Source of the DNA: Gari tellinella | Taxonomy: Eukaryota > Mollusca > Bivalvia > Cardiida > Psammobiidae | Length of the DNA: 64,000 nucleotides | Direction: 5' to 3' | Assembly: GCA_922989275.2 (NCBI GenBank) | Contig: OV277857.1 | Coordinates: 47,593,083 to 47,657,082 of the forward strand | Part shown: positions 37,801 to 52,800 of the stretch, one piece after another | Numbering within the stretch: position 1 is the stretch's first letter | Layout: each line of letters opens with the position of its first letter | Made by a program: the position numbers and the translations under genes | The notes under the pieces: generated by a model | The model's input: the letters and a program-made list of their open reading frames with translations, nothing else | The model's database searches: none | What the model was told of the DNA's origin: nothing

Positions 37801-40800
37801 AAAGGATAAATTGTTGGAAATATAGTTTATCCACTTTATTCCTGTGTTCCAATACTTTCTCATTTTTTGGTCGCTCTGCACTCTTCATCATCAGTATTTG
37901 TTTAAGTGTGCTATTGAACTTCTCTAAGAACTTGTTATATATTTACTGGCAAAGCCATAAGGTGACACAACGAAAGAAATCTAATCACCTCCTTCATCAG
38001 GACTTACCTTAACTTAAGCTTTTATGTGTATGCCAGTTATATACTAGTAATAGCTCCAGATTAGGGGAGTATCTCAAAACCTAAAATCTTTATTCTGCAT
38101 TAAACCATATTGGCATATAGTGTCTAATGAGTAGTGACACCATAAGATTTTGTATTGAAATGAGTGCGAAAATATTTGATTTGTTCAAGGTACTCCCGCT
38201 TATCTGGAGCCCTATGCTAGCCTGTAGGGCATTCTTGCCAAATCAAAAACCTATTTCTAGTTACATCCTGTTCCATGGATTTCTTTCCTTATTTTTAAAC
38301 AGGCTGAAATTGATGCTGCAGTAAAAAGGAATAAATTAAAGGGGTAAAAAGGCATATTTATGCAGGGCTCCAGATAAGGGTAGTTTTTCAAAAACTAAAA
38401 TCTTTATTTCTGAATTAAACCCTTTGGTGTCACTACTCATTAGAATCGTCTCTTTGAGACGATTCTAATGAGTAGTAACACCATAGGATTTGGTGCTGAA
38501 ATGAGTGAGAAAATGTTTGATTTGTTGAAATAACTACCTCTTATCTGGAGCCCTGTTTATGAGTAATTGTGTGAAATTCTTGTCCTGTATTACAGGCTGA
38601 AATTGATGCTGCAGTGAAAGGACTGCTAGCCTTGAAGGCCGAGTACAAGACTGCCACAGGAAAAGACTGGAAACCAGGTCAACAGCCTGTTGCCAAGGCA
38701 ACCAGTCCACCAGCATCAGGAGGTGGAAGTCAGGCTGATGACCTGAATGAGAAGATTGTTGCCCAGGGCAATGTAGTGAGAGACATTAAGGCTAAAAAGG
38801 CACCAAAGGTAAGACAAGATTAGTGGTGATCTGTTTAAACTATTACCCCATATATATTCGTTTTTACGTCTTCAATTTATTCCTCCTTTAAAGAAAATAG
38901 TTCTTATTAATACAGTCATAAATATTGATCATAAATACTTTCTATATCCTAGCAGATGGTAGCTTAAAGCAGGTTGAAAGTAAAGCAGAATGTGCCTTAA
39001 GGCACATTCTGCTTTACTTTCAACCTGCTTTAATTGGTCACTTGTCTTCAAAATTAAAAACAGGCTATGAGGTAATGGGTTCTACTGTAACATTTGATAG
39101 GATATGCATTTCTCCTGAATGGTCGAATGTCAGATTTCTTTGTGAAATGGCTTTAAAATAATGTAAAAGACAAGGTTTTTGCCCCTTCATAGTCAGGGGC
39201 ATTTTGTTTTTAGTCTCTCTGTCTGTCTACAACTTAACCTTGTCCATCACTTTAAAAGTCATTGAGACTTCGTATTTGGTATGTGTATTTAATTCGAAAA
39301 GTCCTTGCGCTCAATTCATCTTTGTTCATGCAAGACAAAAGTTTGTGTCATTTAGAGGTCAAACAGGCTAAATTTAACCACAGCTTTGGAACTACATGTG
39401 ATAGAGACTCCATGTGATAGAGACTTCATATAAGGCATGTGTACTCTATTAAAAAAGCCCATTGAGCTCAATATAAGTTAGACTACGGTTAAGGTCATTA
39501 TGAGGTCATGGTCACATCAGGGACATAGTATTTCATGAAAACACCTATTTATGATTCTTCCCAAATTATAGAACCTTACAACTGAGCTTTGTTGTCGTCT
39601 GACAAACTATTTTCTTATTTTTAAACAGGCTGAAATTGATGCCGCAGTGAAGAGTCTGCTAGCCTTGAAGGCTGAATACAAGACTGCCACAGGGAAAGAT
39701 TGGAAAGCAGGTCAACAGCCTGTTGCCAAGGCAACCAGTATGCCAGCATCAGGAGGTGGAGGTCAGTCAGATGAACTGAATGAGAAGATTGTTGCCCAGG
39801 GCAACGCAGTGAGAGACATTAAGGCTAAAAAGGCACCCAAGGTAAGCAAGCTAATATCCTGAACAGCATGTCTGTTACAAAAGTTTATATTATCATGAAT
39901 TCTGCATACTAATTTAGTAGCTTTCTACATTACTTTAGAACTGCATTAAGTTGCGATCGTATGGCATACTTCATTACTGTATTGCATTCAGTTGTCACTT
40001 GTCATAAAAGATCACTAGGTTTCTTTATTTCTCTTTTCTTGTAGTTTAATAAGTCCCCTACCGCTTCATACATGAACGATAAAAACAGTGCAGAAAACTC
40101 CTACAGCAGCTTTCTGCATTGGTTTTATCCTGTTTTGAGCAATCATGTGTCTTTGCCTTACTGTAGGCATTCTTTAAAAAGGGTTGTTTAACTCACTGAA
40201 GATCAGTTCATTTTCCAATTAAGTCTAATCCCTTTATTGCCTGTTTATGTTTTCGCAATATGTTGCAAAATAACAGACAGTGAGCCCATTTATCATAGTC
40301 TAAACATTTTGCATTAGACAAGTGCCATTTTTACAGGTACACTGTTTATGAAGAATGAGTATACTGGTTGCTAGGGTTTTGTTAGTTAACCCTTTCCCTC
40401 ATAGCTTGTTTCTAGTTTTGAAGACAGGCAATCACTTAAAGCAGGTTGAAAGTAAAGCAGAATGTGCCTTAAGGCACATTCTGATTTACTTTCAGCCAGC
40501 TTTAAGCTACCATCTGGTAGAATATAGAAAATATTTCTGATGAAACATATGCATGACTACGTATAAATTGGAACTATTTTTTTCAGTGTAGGAATAAATT
40601 TAAGGCATAAAAAGGTGCAGTTATGGAGTCATGGGTTAATGCAGATTTGACTTTACTTACAGGAGGAGATCGATGCTGCTGTAAAGAGTCTGCTGGCCCT
40701 TAAAGCCGAGTACAAGTCAGCTACTGGCAAGGACTGGAAACCAGGACAGCATGTCAAAGCTGCCCCACAGCAGGCAACCAGTGGAAAGGAAGAGAAGCAA

Positions 40801-43800
40801 GCTGGGAACCAAAACATACAAGCTGATGATCTGAACAACAGGATAACAGCACAAGGAGATAAAATCAGGCAGCTGAAGTCCAGCAAGGCAGCAAAGGTAG
40901 GAGAAATCTATGCTAGGTCTGTTGCTAACAATTTCGAGTGTTCATTTGAGCTGAAACACAGCCCAATTTCTCTGAATAGTATATAGCCCTTAGGGCTGCA
41001 ACGGTTCAGGTACTTCACGGTTCGGTTCGGGTTCGAGTAGACCCCTTCGGTTTTCGGGTATTTCGGTTCGGGTATTAGGTTAAGAACTTGATAAAATCAA
41101 CCTGAAAATAATTCTCATTTACTGGCACATGTCTACGCAGACAATAGATCTACACACTTTTTCGAAAACGCTATCACTGTCATCTATAATTTTATCATAT
41201 GTACGAGAAAGATGTGCATTTCTTTCTACCATTTTAGGACAGATTGTAGCGAATTTAAGGTGTGGATCGTCCCGACCTGTTTTTCATTGAAGTTTCGTAA
41301 CTAAGCTTTCAGCCTATTTTGTTTGTCATTCTGGCTGGTTTCCCTTAAATGCCTCATCAGCCTTCTATTTATAAGCGCTAGAAGAACTACTCAGCTCCAA
41401 TTATATTATTATTTTACTGAAAAAGCCATTGATATTTGTGTTTAATTATTTACATCGCCATTCGCAATTTGCGGTCGCTAAGTAATAGACTGGTTACCCT
41501 TTTTCTGATGCTGATTCGACTTTGGTACCTTTGAAGCCGGGCTATCAATCGTGCGCATGCGTTAAGTGCTGGGTTTCCTGGAATTATAAATAGCCGATAT
41601 GAAAAGAATGAGACGGATTTAAATTACTGCAAGATGAAAAGGTTAGAACTGTGATTTAACCTTACATTTTTGAACGTCTGACCATCAAAAATATACACGC
41701 AGACTGCACGCTGATTGGTAAATTAGTGGTCTAGTATAATTTACCATACATCGGCGCACCGAACCGAAAATTTGCAGTGCCGACCCGAAACTCGAACCGA
41801 GACAAACGAACCGAAAATAACCGAAATTCGGTGAACCATTGCAGTCCTAATAGCCCTCCATGTTGTTTAAAATCTTTTACTCCATAGATACACATTTTAA
41901 CGAATTTGATTTATTCCTCAACTGAAAAAAATAGTTACAAATTTATACAGTTATGAATATGTATTATAGAAATATTTTCTATGTTCTAGTAAATGGTAGC
42001 TTAAAGCAGGCTGAATTTTAAAGCAGAATGTGACTTAAGGCACATTTTGCTTTACTTTCAACCTGCTTTAAGTTGTCAGTTGTCTTCAAAACTAGAAACT
42101 GGCTATGGAGTAAAGGGTTAATAAATTGGCATATCAATAATAAAAATAAAATACAGTATTTCTTGAATAATAATTTTTACCTTTGAAAAATAAACAAGCC
42201 AGGCAACAGCATACTGCCAATAAGCTGCATAAAGCAGATTGAAAGGAACTTTCTGCTAATCAATCTGATATAATTGGCTATTTGTCTTAACTCTTTCCTC
42301 CCTGAAACTTTAAATGGACAATTCAAGTTTCCATTTTAGTCAAGTCCATTTCTGACTTTTAAGGGTTGTTTTTGTCAATGTTTGGCAGTATGACAAACAG
42401 TGAAGACCCTGATCAGAGGGCTCCTTTCGGAGCCCTCTGATCTGGGTCTTCACTGTTTGCACAGGACAATTGTACTATTCACGTTTACATTGTTTGAAAA
42501 GAACGCCTATTTGCGGGACTAGGGTTCAAAGGGTTAAATACACTCCAGTCTAATTCACGGCACTTTCCTGGCCCACCACCATTATTTCTGTAACTGAAAA
42601 AACAACAACACTTGGTTTCCTTCAAAGAAGCACCTGAGTAATCCACTACATACTCCATAACATACAATGGTGAAGACTTTTATTCTTTCCCACAGTTTGA
42701 CCACAATGAACCTGATCTTGAATAAAGGGCCCATGTTTAAGTTTCAAAATATGTGTAACGGTTTTGAAAAACTGCTCATGATTCTTATGTCACTTCATGA
42801 AGTGCTTTCATAATTATTTGGTATGCATGTGTATCATGGCAAGATCTTTCCATCGACTCAAAAAGTTTGACCCCAGTGACCTTGACCTTAGGGCCCACAT
42901 TTAGGTTTTGAAACCTACAATTAGGTTTCGAAAAGTGTGTTTTACTAATATGTCCCTAGAGGTATTGCTTTCATATTTGATATGCATGCCATGTGTAAAT
43001 GGACAAGACCTTTCCATTCACACAAAAAAGTTTCACCCCAGTTGCCTTGACCTTGAACTAAGGGCCTATGTAAATTGAGGTATTGCTTTCAAATTTTGTA
43101 TGCATGTGTATATGAACAAGACCTTTCCATATGCAAAAAGTTTGATCCAAGTGACCTTGACTTAGAGCTAAGGGCCCACACTTAAGTTTTGATATCTTTG
43201 TTGAGGTTTTGAAAAATGCTTATAGTTCCGATGTTCCTGTAGGTATTACTTTAATACTTTGCATGCATATGTATATTGACAAGACATTTCCTTGCACGCA
43301 AAAAGTTTGACTCCAGTGACCTTGACCTTGAACTTAGCTCCTGTTTTTAGGTTTAAAAAAATACTTTTGTCTCCTATGTCACTTGAGATATTGCTTTCAT
43401 ATTTGTTATGCATGCATATATGAACAAGACCTGTCCCACAAGATTGACTCCATTGACCTTGACTTTGAACTAATGGCCCATGCTTAGGTTTAGAAATCTG
43501 CGTTAAGGTTTTGAAAAATGGTTATAACTCCTTTGTCCCTTTAGGTATTACTTTCATATGTGGTATGCATGTGTATATAGACAAGAAAGAGTTTTCAAAT
43601 TAAAATCTTTGTTTTGTGAATTAAATTCTATGGTGTCACTACTTATTAGAATCATCTCTACGAGACAATTCTAATGAGTAGTTACACCATAGGATTTAGT
43701 GCAGAAATGAGTGAGAAAATGTTGGATATGGTCATTTTACTCACTCATAGCTGGAGCTCTGAAATCTTTCCAAGCAGGCAAAAACCTATGATCTTGACTT

Positions 43801-46800
43801 CAGATTCTGCTTTTAAGTTTCAAAATGTGCTGCAGTTGAGCTTTGTTGTCTCTCTGACCTTTCTTGTTGTGCAGATAAATTATACATACAAGATGTGCTC
43901 TGAAAAACATGGAAAAATGCTTTAACTTGTTATTGTATTGTTGTCTTTGCTATAAATTTGTGTTAACGTACACTCAATCCATTTACAATATTTACACTTG
44001 CTCCATGTCGTTCCAATGAGAAAAGGTATGTTCATTTCTCATAAATGCAGTTGCAAGAGGAGGCGGGACTCACAAACATCATATTCAGAGGAAGGTTTTA
44101 GGGTCTATTCTCTGCAAATCAATTTTCAGACTTGGACATCAGACATCTAAAATGTGCATTAACTTACTGATTGGTGTCTTCCAATCAGCGGAAATGTTGT
44201 TTAAATCTTCTAAAAAAAAAATCTTAACTTAGAAAATTGCAATACTTTATATATATAATATAATTGCCTAATATTATGTAAAAATTATCAATATGGAACC
44301 ATCACTATACATGTATCTCTCTTAGATTACAAATGATATTAATGTTGCTTTTTAATTGTAATCAGCTTCAGTAATGCTGCTACAGCTATTCAGTGCACAT
44401 GCCATTTGGGTTAACAGCCTCCAATAAGAATTGGAGCAAAATAACCACGAATTGCTCTAGGTATATCATGTGATTCTTTTGGCACAAGAAGAAAATTTGA
44501 TGACTAGGATGACCTTAAGGGGCTGCAGAAAGATGGTTTAGGGGTCAAATTGTGACTTCTGTCTGTGTGGTATTACAGACATGTCTAAATGATGGAGAAG
44601 AATTTATGTAAGTTTGAACCGAACTTGTTTTCTTATCCAAATATTTATATGTTAAAATTGTGTGTATGTCAGTCATGACTGTGTCAATTTTTAAATAAAA
44701 TACTGTTTAAACTAAAGGACGGGACAGGTGGTATTCATCTTGGAAGGGGAATACCACGTATACTATACTGATAAATAAAAGATAGAAGTCTCAAGTGTGT
44801 TTATCACAACAAGGCTCAAAACTTTTGACACCCACTAGGCCACTTGTATAAGGTATGCTAGATTGAGACACATTCCAACATTGCTTACACTCAAAGTGTC
44901 TACAAATATGAATTGATTTAGAATAAACTTGGACACTGGCGGTAGTGGTCCAGTGGTAAAACACAGGACTACATTACCAGGGGTCATGAGTTTGATCCCC
45001 TGCCGGACCAGCTGTCTGACTAGGGTATTTTTCCGAATCCCTGATGGTGTAAAGGAATGTTCTTTTGCAAGATATGTATCGCTAATTGTTAGCTCCTCTC
45101 CACTCAGGGGTACTTGTGAAAGGTCTAAGCTGGTACTGCTGCTGCCTACATGCCATATGTAGGGCTAAGGCAGTGCTCAATATGTTGGCAAGATGGCTCG
45201 ATGATGGGGTGAAACCCAAAGGTTAAACTATCAGTATTTTAACACCACAAATCAAACACCACATTGTGTGGGGACTGATCAGGATCCAAACTTTTTTTAT
45301 TTGCTCAATCTGTATTTCTACAAGTATTAAACAGGGTGTAGAATAATGTCTTCTTGTTAATATTCAATTCAACCCACTACTCCATAGATAGGCATTTTCA
45401 TGCCTTTAAATAATTTCTCCACTGGCTGATTCATGATTTCGACTTTATGCACCATTAGAAATATTTCTATATCCCAGAAGATGGCTTAATTAAAGCAGGC
45501 TGAAAGTAAAGCAGAATGCACCTTACGGTGCATTCTGCCTTTCTTGAAATCTGCTGGAAGTTGTCACCTCTGATAAAAAATAGACACATTCTATATGAGG
45601 TAATGGATTAACCCTGTACCCCATAGCCTGTTTTTAGTTTGGAAGATATGTGACAACTTAAACCAGGTTGAAAGTAAAGCAGAATGCACCTGACTGCTTT
45701 ACTTCAGGGCTGCCATTTCTCCGGATTTTTCCTAAATCTTCGGATTTTTTTCTAGTACATGGTCACTTAAAGCAGATTGAAAGTAAAGTAGAATGCGCCT
45801 TCTGGCGCATTCTGCTTTACTTCCAGCCTGCTTTAAGCAACCACATGTCAACAAAACTAGAAACAGGCTATGGGGTAAAGGTACGATTCGTAAAATCGCA
45901 CTTGAAAAATGCAAATTTGGAAATCTTAGGATTTTTCATGTCAACTTATGGCAGCCCTGTTTCTTTCAGCCTGATTTAAGCTATCATCTGCTAGTACTTA
46001 GAAATATATCTTATGATTCATTTTCATGACTGCAAAAATTGTAACTATTTTCTTTAGTGCGTGAACTTGAAATTACATGCTCTAAAAGCGCTTCTATGGG
46101 GGAAAGGGTCAAAATACTGTACAGAACAAAACAGTGTCAGATTTGCAGCAGACAACATTTTGAACAGATTGCATGTCACTGTAGCATTCAAAGTATTAAC
46201 CCTAACCGAGCATTAAATTCCTCCAAAGATTAAACAAACTAATTCTGTGTGGATTTGTATGTAGCAAAGTAAACAAATATATAGGAAAGGGTACAAGCAA
46301 GTCCAATACACAATTCCAGCAGTTGTCATATTATAAAGCTGGGAGCCAGTCAATAAAACCTGTTCTATAAATAGACCCACTCATTCACAAGGCTAAGTAG
46401 GTCAGCGGTGTGGATTACTGTAGTTTGTTGTTACTGTACACGTGGATATACCGGTATATTGTGCTGAACAAGTGGTTGTAAAATGGAGAGATAGCACAGA
46501 ATTTGGTAAGATTGGTCTGTCTAAACACATTGCTGAAGTTTGTAAGTAAAATTCTTAATGTTTAGTGTTTATATTGGTGTTGGTTGATTGTCAATTTCCT
46601 GGTATGCAGACTACTATAGTCTACAGTCAAGCTTGAGTAGTCTTGAGTGATGCAACTATGTAAGGAGTGTCTCTTAACATAGGTGATTGCTTAATGCAGG
46701 ACAGTAATGAAGAAAGCTCCTGTAGCTACTGTCATCCTGAGTTTAGCTAAATTTATTTTAGATCCAATAGTTTACATTTAATTAAAGGGGTTATACGTCA

Positions 46801-49800
46801 TAACAAAAGTCATGTCAGCTTAATTGTCGTCTTTAGACTGAGACTTATGATAGAAATTGTAAACCGGTTGGTAAGTGATTATGCTGATGCAACAATTCAC
46901 TCAGACATTAATAAATGTATTGATACACTATTACACCATACAGTGAATGTTTATGATATCGCCTAATTGAGTCATGAATAGGGGATGGGTCTAGATGACC
47001 CAGATGATGATGCAACCATTGGGTCACTTTAATCTGAATGCAACAAAGGGGTTTGTGGGTCACCTGGTCTTCCTTCATATTGAACTTAACTGACAAAATA
47101 GGGAGCTGCTCAAAGTCCCTAAGATCCAAAAATAACAGGGTAGTCAAAATCCCCTTAGATCATTATTGAAAGAAGTTTATCAAAATGCCCTTGACTGGTA
47201 GTTAAATTGATTCAGGGCTTCCATAAGTTGGCATGAAAAATCCTAAGATTTCCAAAGTTGCATTTTTTAAGTGCGATTTTACGAATCGTACCTTTACCCC
47301 ATAGCCTGTTTCTTGTTTTGTTGACAAGCGACTTCTTAAAGCAGACTGTAAGTAAAGCAGAATGCGCCTTAAGGCGCATTCTGCATTACTTTCAGCCTGC
47401 TTTAAGCAACCATGTACTGGAAAAAAATTCCGGAGATTTAGGAAAAATCCGGAGAAATGGAAGCCCTGTTGATTGATATTCATATAGAAAACTCAGCTCA
47501 CTACAACATTCTGTCCTCTGAACTTTTACATTGACAAATAAAATAAGGAACATTTTATAACAGAAAATAGTGCAGTCTCATTGAAAAGTCATTTAGGATC
47601 CTGTTATCAATAAGTGTGAGTCTCATTCCTGAAGGAGCTACCTGATCTGGGTCTATACTGTTTTCTAAAAATATGATAATAAGCTTTCTGCTTTACTTTC
47701 AGCCTGCTTTATACATCCATCTGTATAGATGCAGGGCTTAGTTTCCTATGACTCTTTATCAGGACATTGTAGAAGCATAATAAGACAATTCTATGGGAGA
47801 AAAGGGTTAGCCCATTAGCCCTTAGCTCGTCTCTTGTTATGAAGACAGGTGATGACTTAACCCTTTGAACCCTAGTCCCGCTTATAGGCGTCCTTTTCAA
47901 ACAGTGTACATGTGAATAGTACACTTGTCCTGTGCAAACAGTGAAGACCCAGATCAGAGGGCTCCGAAAGGAGCCCTCTGATCAGGGTCTTCGCTGTTTG
48001 TCATAATGCCAAACATTGACAAAAACATCCCTTAAAAGTCAGAAATGGACTAGACTAAAATGGAAACTGGAATTTTCCATTTAAAGTTTCAGGGAGGAAA
48101 GAGTTAAAGCTGGTTGAAAGTAAAGCATAATGCATCCTCAGAACCGCATAATGCACCCTAACCCTTTACCCCATAGTCTGTTTCTATTTTTGAAGACAGG
48201 TGAGCACTTAAAGTAGGTTGAAAGTAAAGCAGAATGCACCTTCAGGTGCATTTTGCTTTACTTTCAGCCTACTTTAAGCTGCAATCTGCTAGGATATAGA
48301 ACATATTTATTTTGTTACATGTTTATGACTGTACAATTTAGAACTATATTTGTCTGCGGAGGAATTAATTGAATTAAAAGTTGCTTCTATGGGGGAGAAA
48401 GAGTTAATGTGCATTCTGCTTTAAATGAGTGTCAGCCTGCTTTAAGTTGCAGTCTGCTAGGATAAAGAAACTATTGATAATTTGTTATGGTGCATATTCT
48501 TGACTTTATCAATTGCAACTATTCTTTTCAATGGAGGAATGAATAAAAGGCGTAAAAAGCATATTTATGGAGTACTAGTAATATAGGTTAAACAGTACAT
48601 TTAAAAGCTATGATATATAGAACAGGTTAAAAGACATTGAGATAATAGAAAATTACTGCTTTATCATTATAATCTGAAATGTGATGACAGTTTATGATGA
48701 TGAAATGTGTTGTAAAGTTTGTAAGTGTCAAGTATAAAAACAATGTTGTTCTATTCATGTTCCTTCCTTATATATAGTTCATAATGAAAAGTCATCAGAA
48801 GGGTTAAGACTGTGACTGCTAAAGTTTCACATATTTTGGATAGTAAAAAAGTGGTAAAGTTAGTTCAGTTTAAACATATTTTTTTTCCAAAGAAATTTAC
48901 AAATACTCATTCTTCATTAAAAATAAAGTATTAAACATAAAGGAAAAAAGGTAATGTCACAAGTTGTAACAACATTAAATAAATAAATAAGACCTTCATA
49001 GTAATGTTGAAGAAGTCAGTGACAATATATAACCCATTACCCAATATTATTATACATATTTTTAAGCCTCTTACGTATTCCTCCACTGAAGAAAACGTTT
49101 CCACCTTATACAGTCATAAACATGTACCAAAAGAAATAATTCTATTTCCTAGCAGATGGTAGCTTACAACAGGCTGAAGGTAAAGCAAAACATGCTTTAA
49201 GGTGCATTAATTGTGCTTTTCTTTCAACCTGCTTTTAAGTGATCACTTCTCTTTAGTACTAGAAACAGGCTATATGGAGTAAAAAGTTAAAGATTCACAT
49301 ATTTTGAGGTAGTGAACAATTGTGGTGAAGTTGTCTTGAAGAATTCAGTGACAATAAGACTGACAGCCTGTCATTGTTATCTGTCAGTCTTTACCATAGG
49401 GGGATTATAGACTATTCAATGTAACTTATTGTATTGACAAGTGCTGCTTATGTTTTTTGACAGAAGTTTGTTCAAACTATAAGAAAAGGATCTGTTTGCT
49501 TTAACCCTTTTACTCCATAACCTGTATCTAGCTTTGAAGACATGTGACAAAGCTGAAAGTAAAGCGGAATGCATTTCTCATTATAGAGAGTATAGTAAAA
49601 TGTTATCCTTTTCAAATAGTGTCAACCCAGAACAGAGGATCTATCAGGAGACATTTTGATCAGGGTCTGCACCATTTATCAGTTTATTATATAAAAAATG
49701 GACTACAATCATTTATTTGGAAACTGGAATTGTCCATTTGAATTTTCAGGGCTCAATAATTATGTTTGAATTCTCAGCAAAATCTTTTTTCTTGGGTATG

Positions 49801-52800
49801 GAGGGGATATTGAGAATTCAAAGTCACCTGTAATGCTGTATTTACCCATTACCCCGTAGCCTGTTTCTAGTATTGAAGATAGGTGACCACTTAAAGCAGG
49901 TTGAAAGTAAAGCAGAATGCGCCCTGAGGCCAACATATATATTATGCTAAAATATGGAAAATATTTTTTATCATACATATTTATTACTTTACAATTTGCA
50001 ACTACATGTATATTCTTCAGTGGAGGAATGAATAAAAGGCATAAAAAGGCGTATTTATGGGGTAATGGGTTAAACACCTAATAATTAACAATTATTGTTT
50101 ATTTCCAGGCTGATATTGATGCAGAAGTAAAGGGGCTGTTACAGTTAAAGGCAGAGTATAAAACAGCAGCAGGGAAAGAGTGGAAGCCAGGACAGCACAC
50201 ACCGAGTAAGGCTGAGATAAAACCCGAGCCAACTGCCCCGCCATCACCAGCAGCTGATAGCATGGCTGACACACCAGCAGCTGCTGACCTAAAGGCCAAA
50301 ATAGACGCCCAGGGGAGCAAAGTCCGCGACCTCAAATCAGCAAAGGCCCCAAAGGTATGAACTCTTTCAGTATAGATGTATCAATGAACAAGCAGTTTAG
50401 ATCCAGATCAGATGCAGAGTAACTTGTCATCAGGTCTGGATTCTAGCTATTTGTTGCTCATTTTCAAATTCTGCATAGAAAAGAAAGAAATTATAAAAAA
50501 AACTTGTAGTACATTTTGCTATTTGAATCAGACAAAAGAAAATTGTGTATTTCTGCCTATAAAACCCTATGGTGTCACTACTCATTAGAAGTGTCTCTTC
50601 TAGAAGATTCTAGTGAGTAGTTACACCATATGTTTTGGTGCTGAAATGAGTGAGAAAATGTGGGATTTGTTCAGTTTACTCCCTCTTATCTGGAGCCCTG
50701 GACAAGGCCTTACTTTGAGGTGAGTTTTAGACTGATAAAGGGTTTGAATTTATTGTCAAGCATGCCATGGGGCATACATGTCATACAAACCCATTTCTAG
50801 CTCGCCATGTAAGCAAAAAACTAAATTAACTACCTATGAAACTTGATATAAAAAATTGAAAATATAACACTACAAGAAATTCAAGTACAGTAGAACTTCG
50901 ATATCTTGAACTCGGTTAAATCGAACATACCCGTATTTCAAAGTTAAAACGTGGCTTAGCCACGTTTTAACTTTGAAATATGGGTATGTTCGACCTAACC
51001 GAGCATGAAACAATGCAGTTCATAAGTCAAACTATCGGATAGTTCGAGTTTAAGGAGTTTGAGATATCGAAGTTCGACTGTAGATCTAACTCAATTTCCA
51101 ATACTCTTTTGTACAGGATGATGTAGACAAAGCAGTGCAGGCCCTTTTGGCCCTTAAAGCAGAATACAAAACCCTAACAGGGGAGGATCTAGCCGGTGGC
51201 GGCGGCAAGAGAGATAAGAAAGACAAAAAGGCCAACAAGGAAAATAAACCAGAGGTTAAGAAACAACAGGAGAAGAAAGCAGACAAAGACGACGGCAAAG
51301 AAATGAAGAAACAAACAAGGTTAGAATATAGTATTATATATGAGCAGTGCTATGAACAAACCTGCCTTGTTGCATTGCAATTGACATCATATTTTGTCTT
51401 ACAGACAAAGCCATCCCTCTAATACGTAGCTGTAGTCTATACAATATTTGGCATGTACAATGTTGCAATGCAATTAGGCAGGGTTAGTCATGGTACAGCT
51501 CAGATGTATACGAGGGAATACACACATGACTGCTTAACCCATTACACCATTAATATGCATTTTAACGCTTTTAATTTTTCCTCCACAGAAGAAAATAGTT
51601 TCATTTTATACAGTTCTTAACATGCACCACAATAAATATGATGCCTAAACTAGCAGATAGTAGCTTAAAGCAGGCTGTAAGTGAAGCAGAATGTACTAGA
51701 AAAGGGCTATGGAGTATAGGGTTAATACTAGACAAAATAATGCAAACTTCTCTTTAAGAAGCTTTCTGCTTTACCTTCATCCTGTATTAATCTGTCACCT
51801 GTCTACAAAACCAACTGTTATATTTATTTCGAGAGTGGCTAAAGAGAGGGAATGCTATAGTCATTTATGATCTAACAACAAATATTGTCTTTGTGTTCTT
51901 CTATATGTCCCGTAACTTCATCTATTAATCCACAGACTGTAGTTTTGAAGACAGGTTAGTGAAGTTACCACTTAAACTAGGTTGAAACTAAAGCAGAATG
52001 CGCCTTTAGGCACATTCTGTTTTACTTTCAGCCTGCTTTAAACTATATTTATTATGGTACATATTCATGATTGTATAAAGAAAAACTATTTTATTGAGTG
52101 GAGGAATAAAATAAAGGCATATGTATGGGGTGAAAAGTTAAAGTTTTATAACATTGCGCAATATTGACATGATTGATCTGTGATGTTTGTGGTAAATTCT
52201 ATTTTTCCCCATCAAATATTGACAGCAAGAGAAGTTTTCCATTGCAAACACCCAGATCAGACACCCAGTAACTGTTCACTTCTGATATTGCACTAAATGT
52301 GTTATCTCTCATCTAAAATTAGTCTTAAAAATATTTAAATGCAACCCTTTATTTTTCTACATTTGAATGAACTACTGTTGCATTATAAATTCAATCTTAT
52401 ATTAAGCAGCCACTGAAAAGAAGATCCATGTGGAGTCTTGAATACAAATGGTTGCTTAATGCAGAATACTGATAATGCAGAAAACTGAACCCAGTAGGTG
52501 CTTTCTGCATGACTTTCATCTTGCAGTAGACAAATAATAGTTGCTCAGTACAAGATTAACAGTTAATGTAATCTGACAAAATAGGAAGTTATTACTCTTT
52601 CAACATCATGGACCTATTTAGAATATACTTTTTACATTTGCAACAGTATAGATCCAGATCAGAAGGCTCCTATGGGAGCCCTCTGATCTGGGTCTAAACT
52701 GTTTGCTATTTTTGTGCAGTATTTATTTGACCACCCAGAATTCTAAGTAGACTGGTTCATGTTTTGGTAACTAAAAAGATCAACAAGAAAACCTAATAAC

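Noticed and set aside
44934..45004. Functional tRNA gene
   Set aside because: Box A- and B-like text is present, but no proper cloverleaf or anticodon arm, and it is joined to a long non-tRNA body: a SINE.
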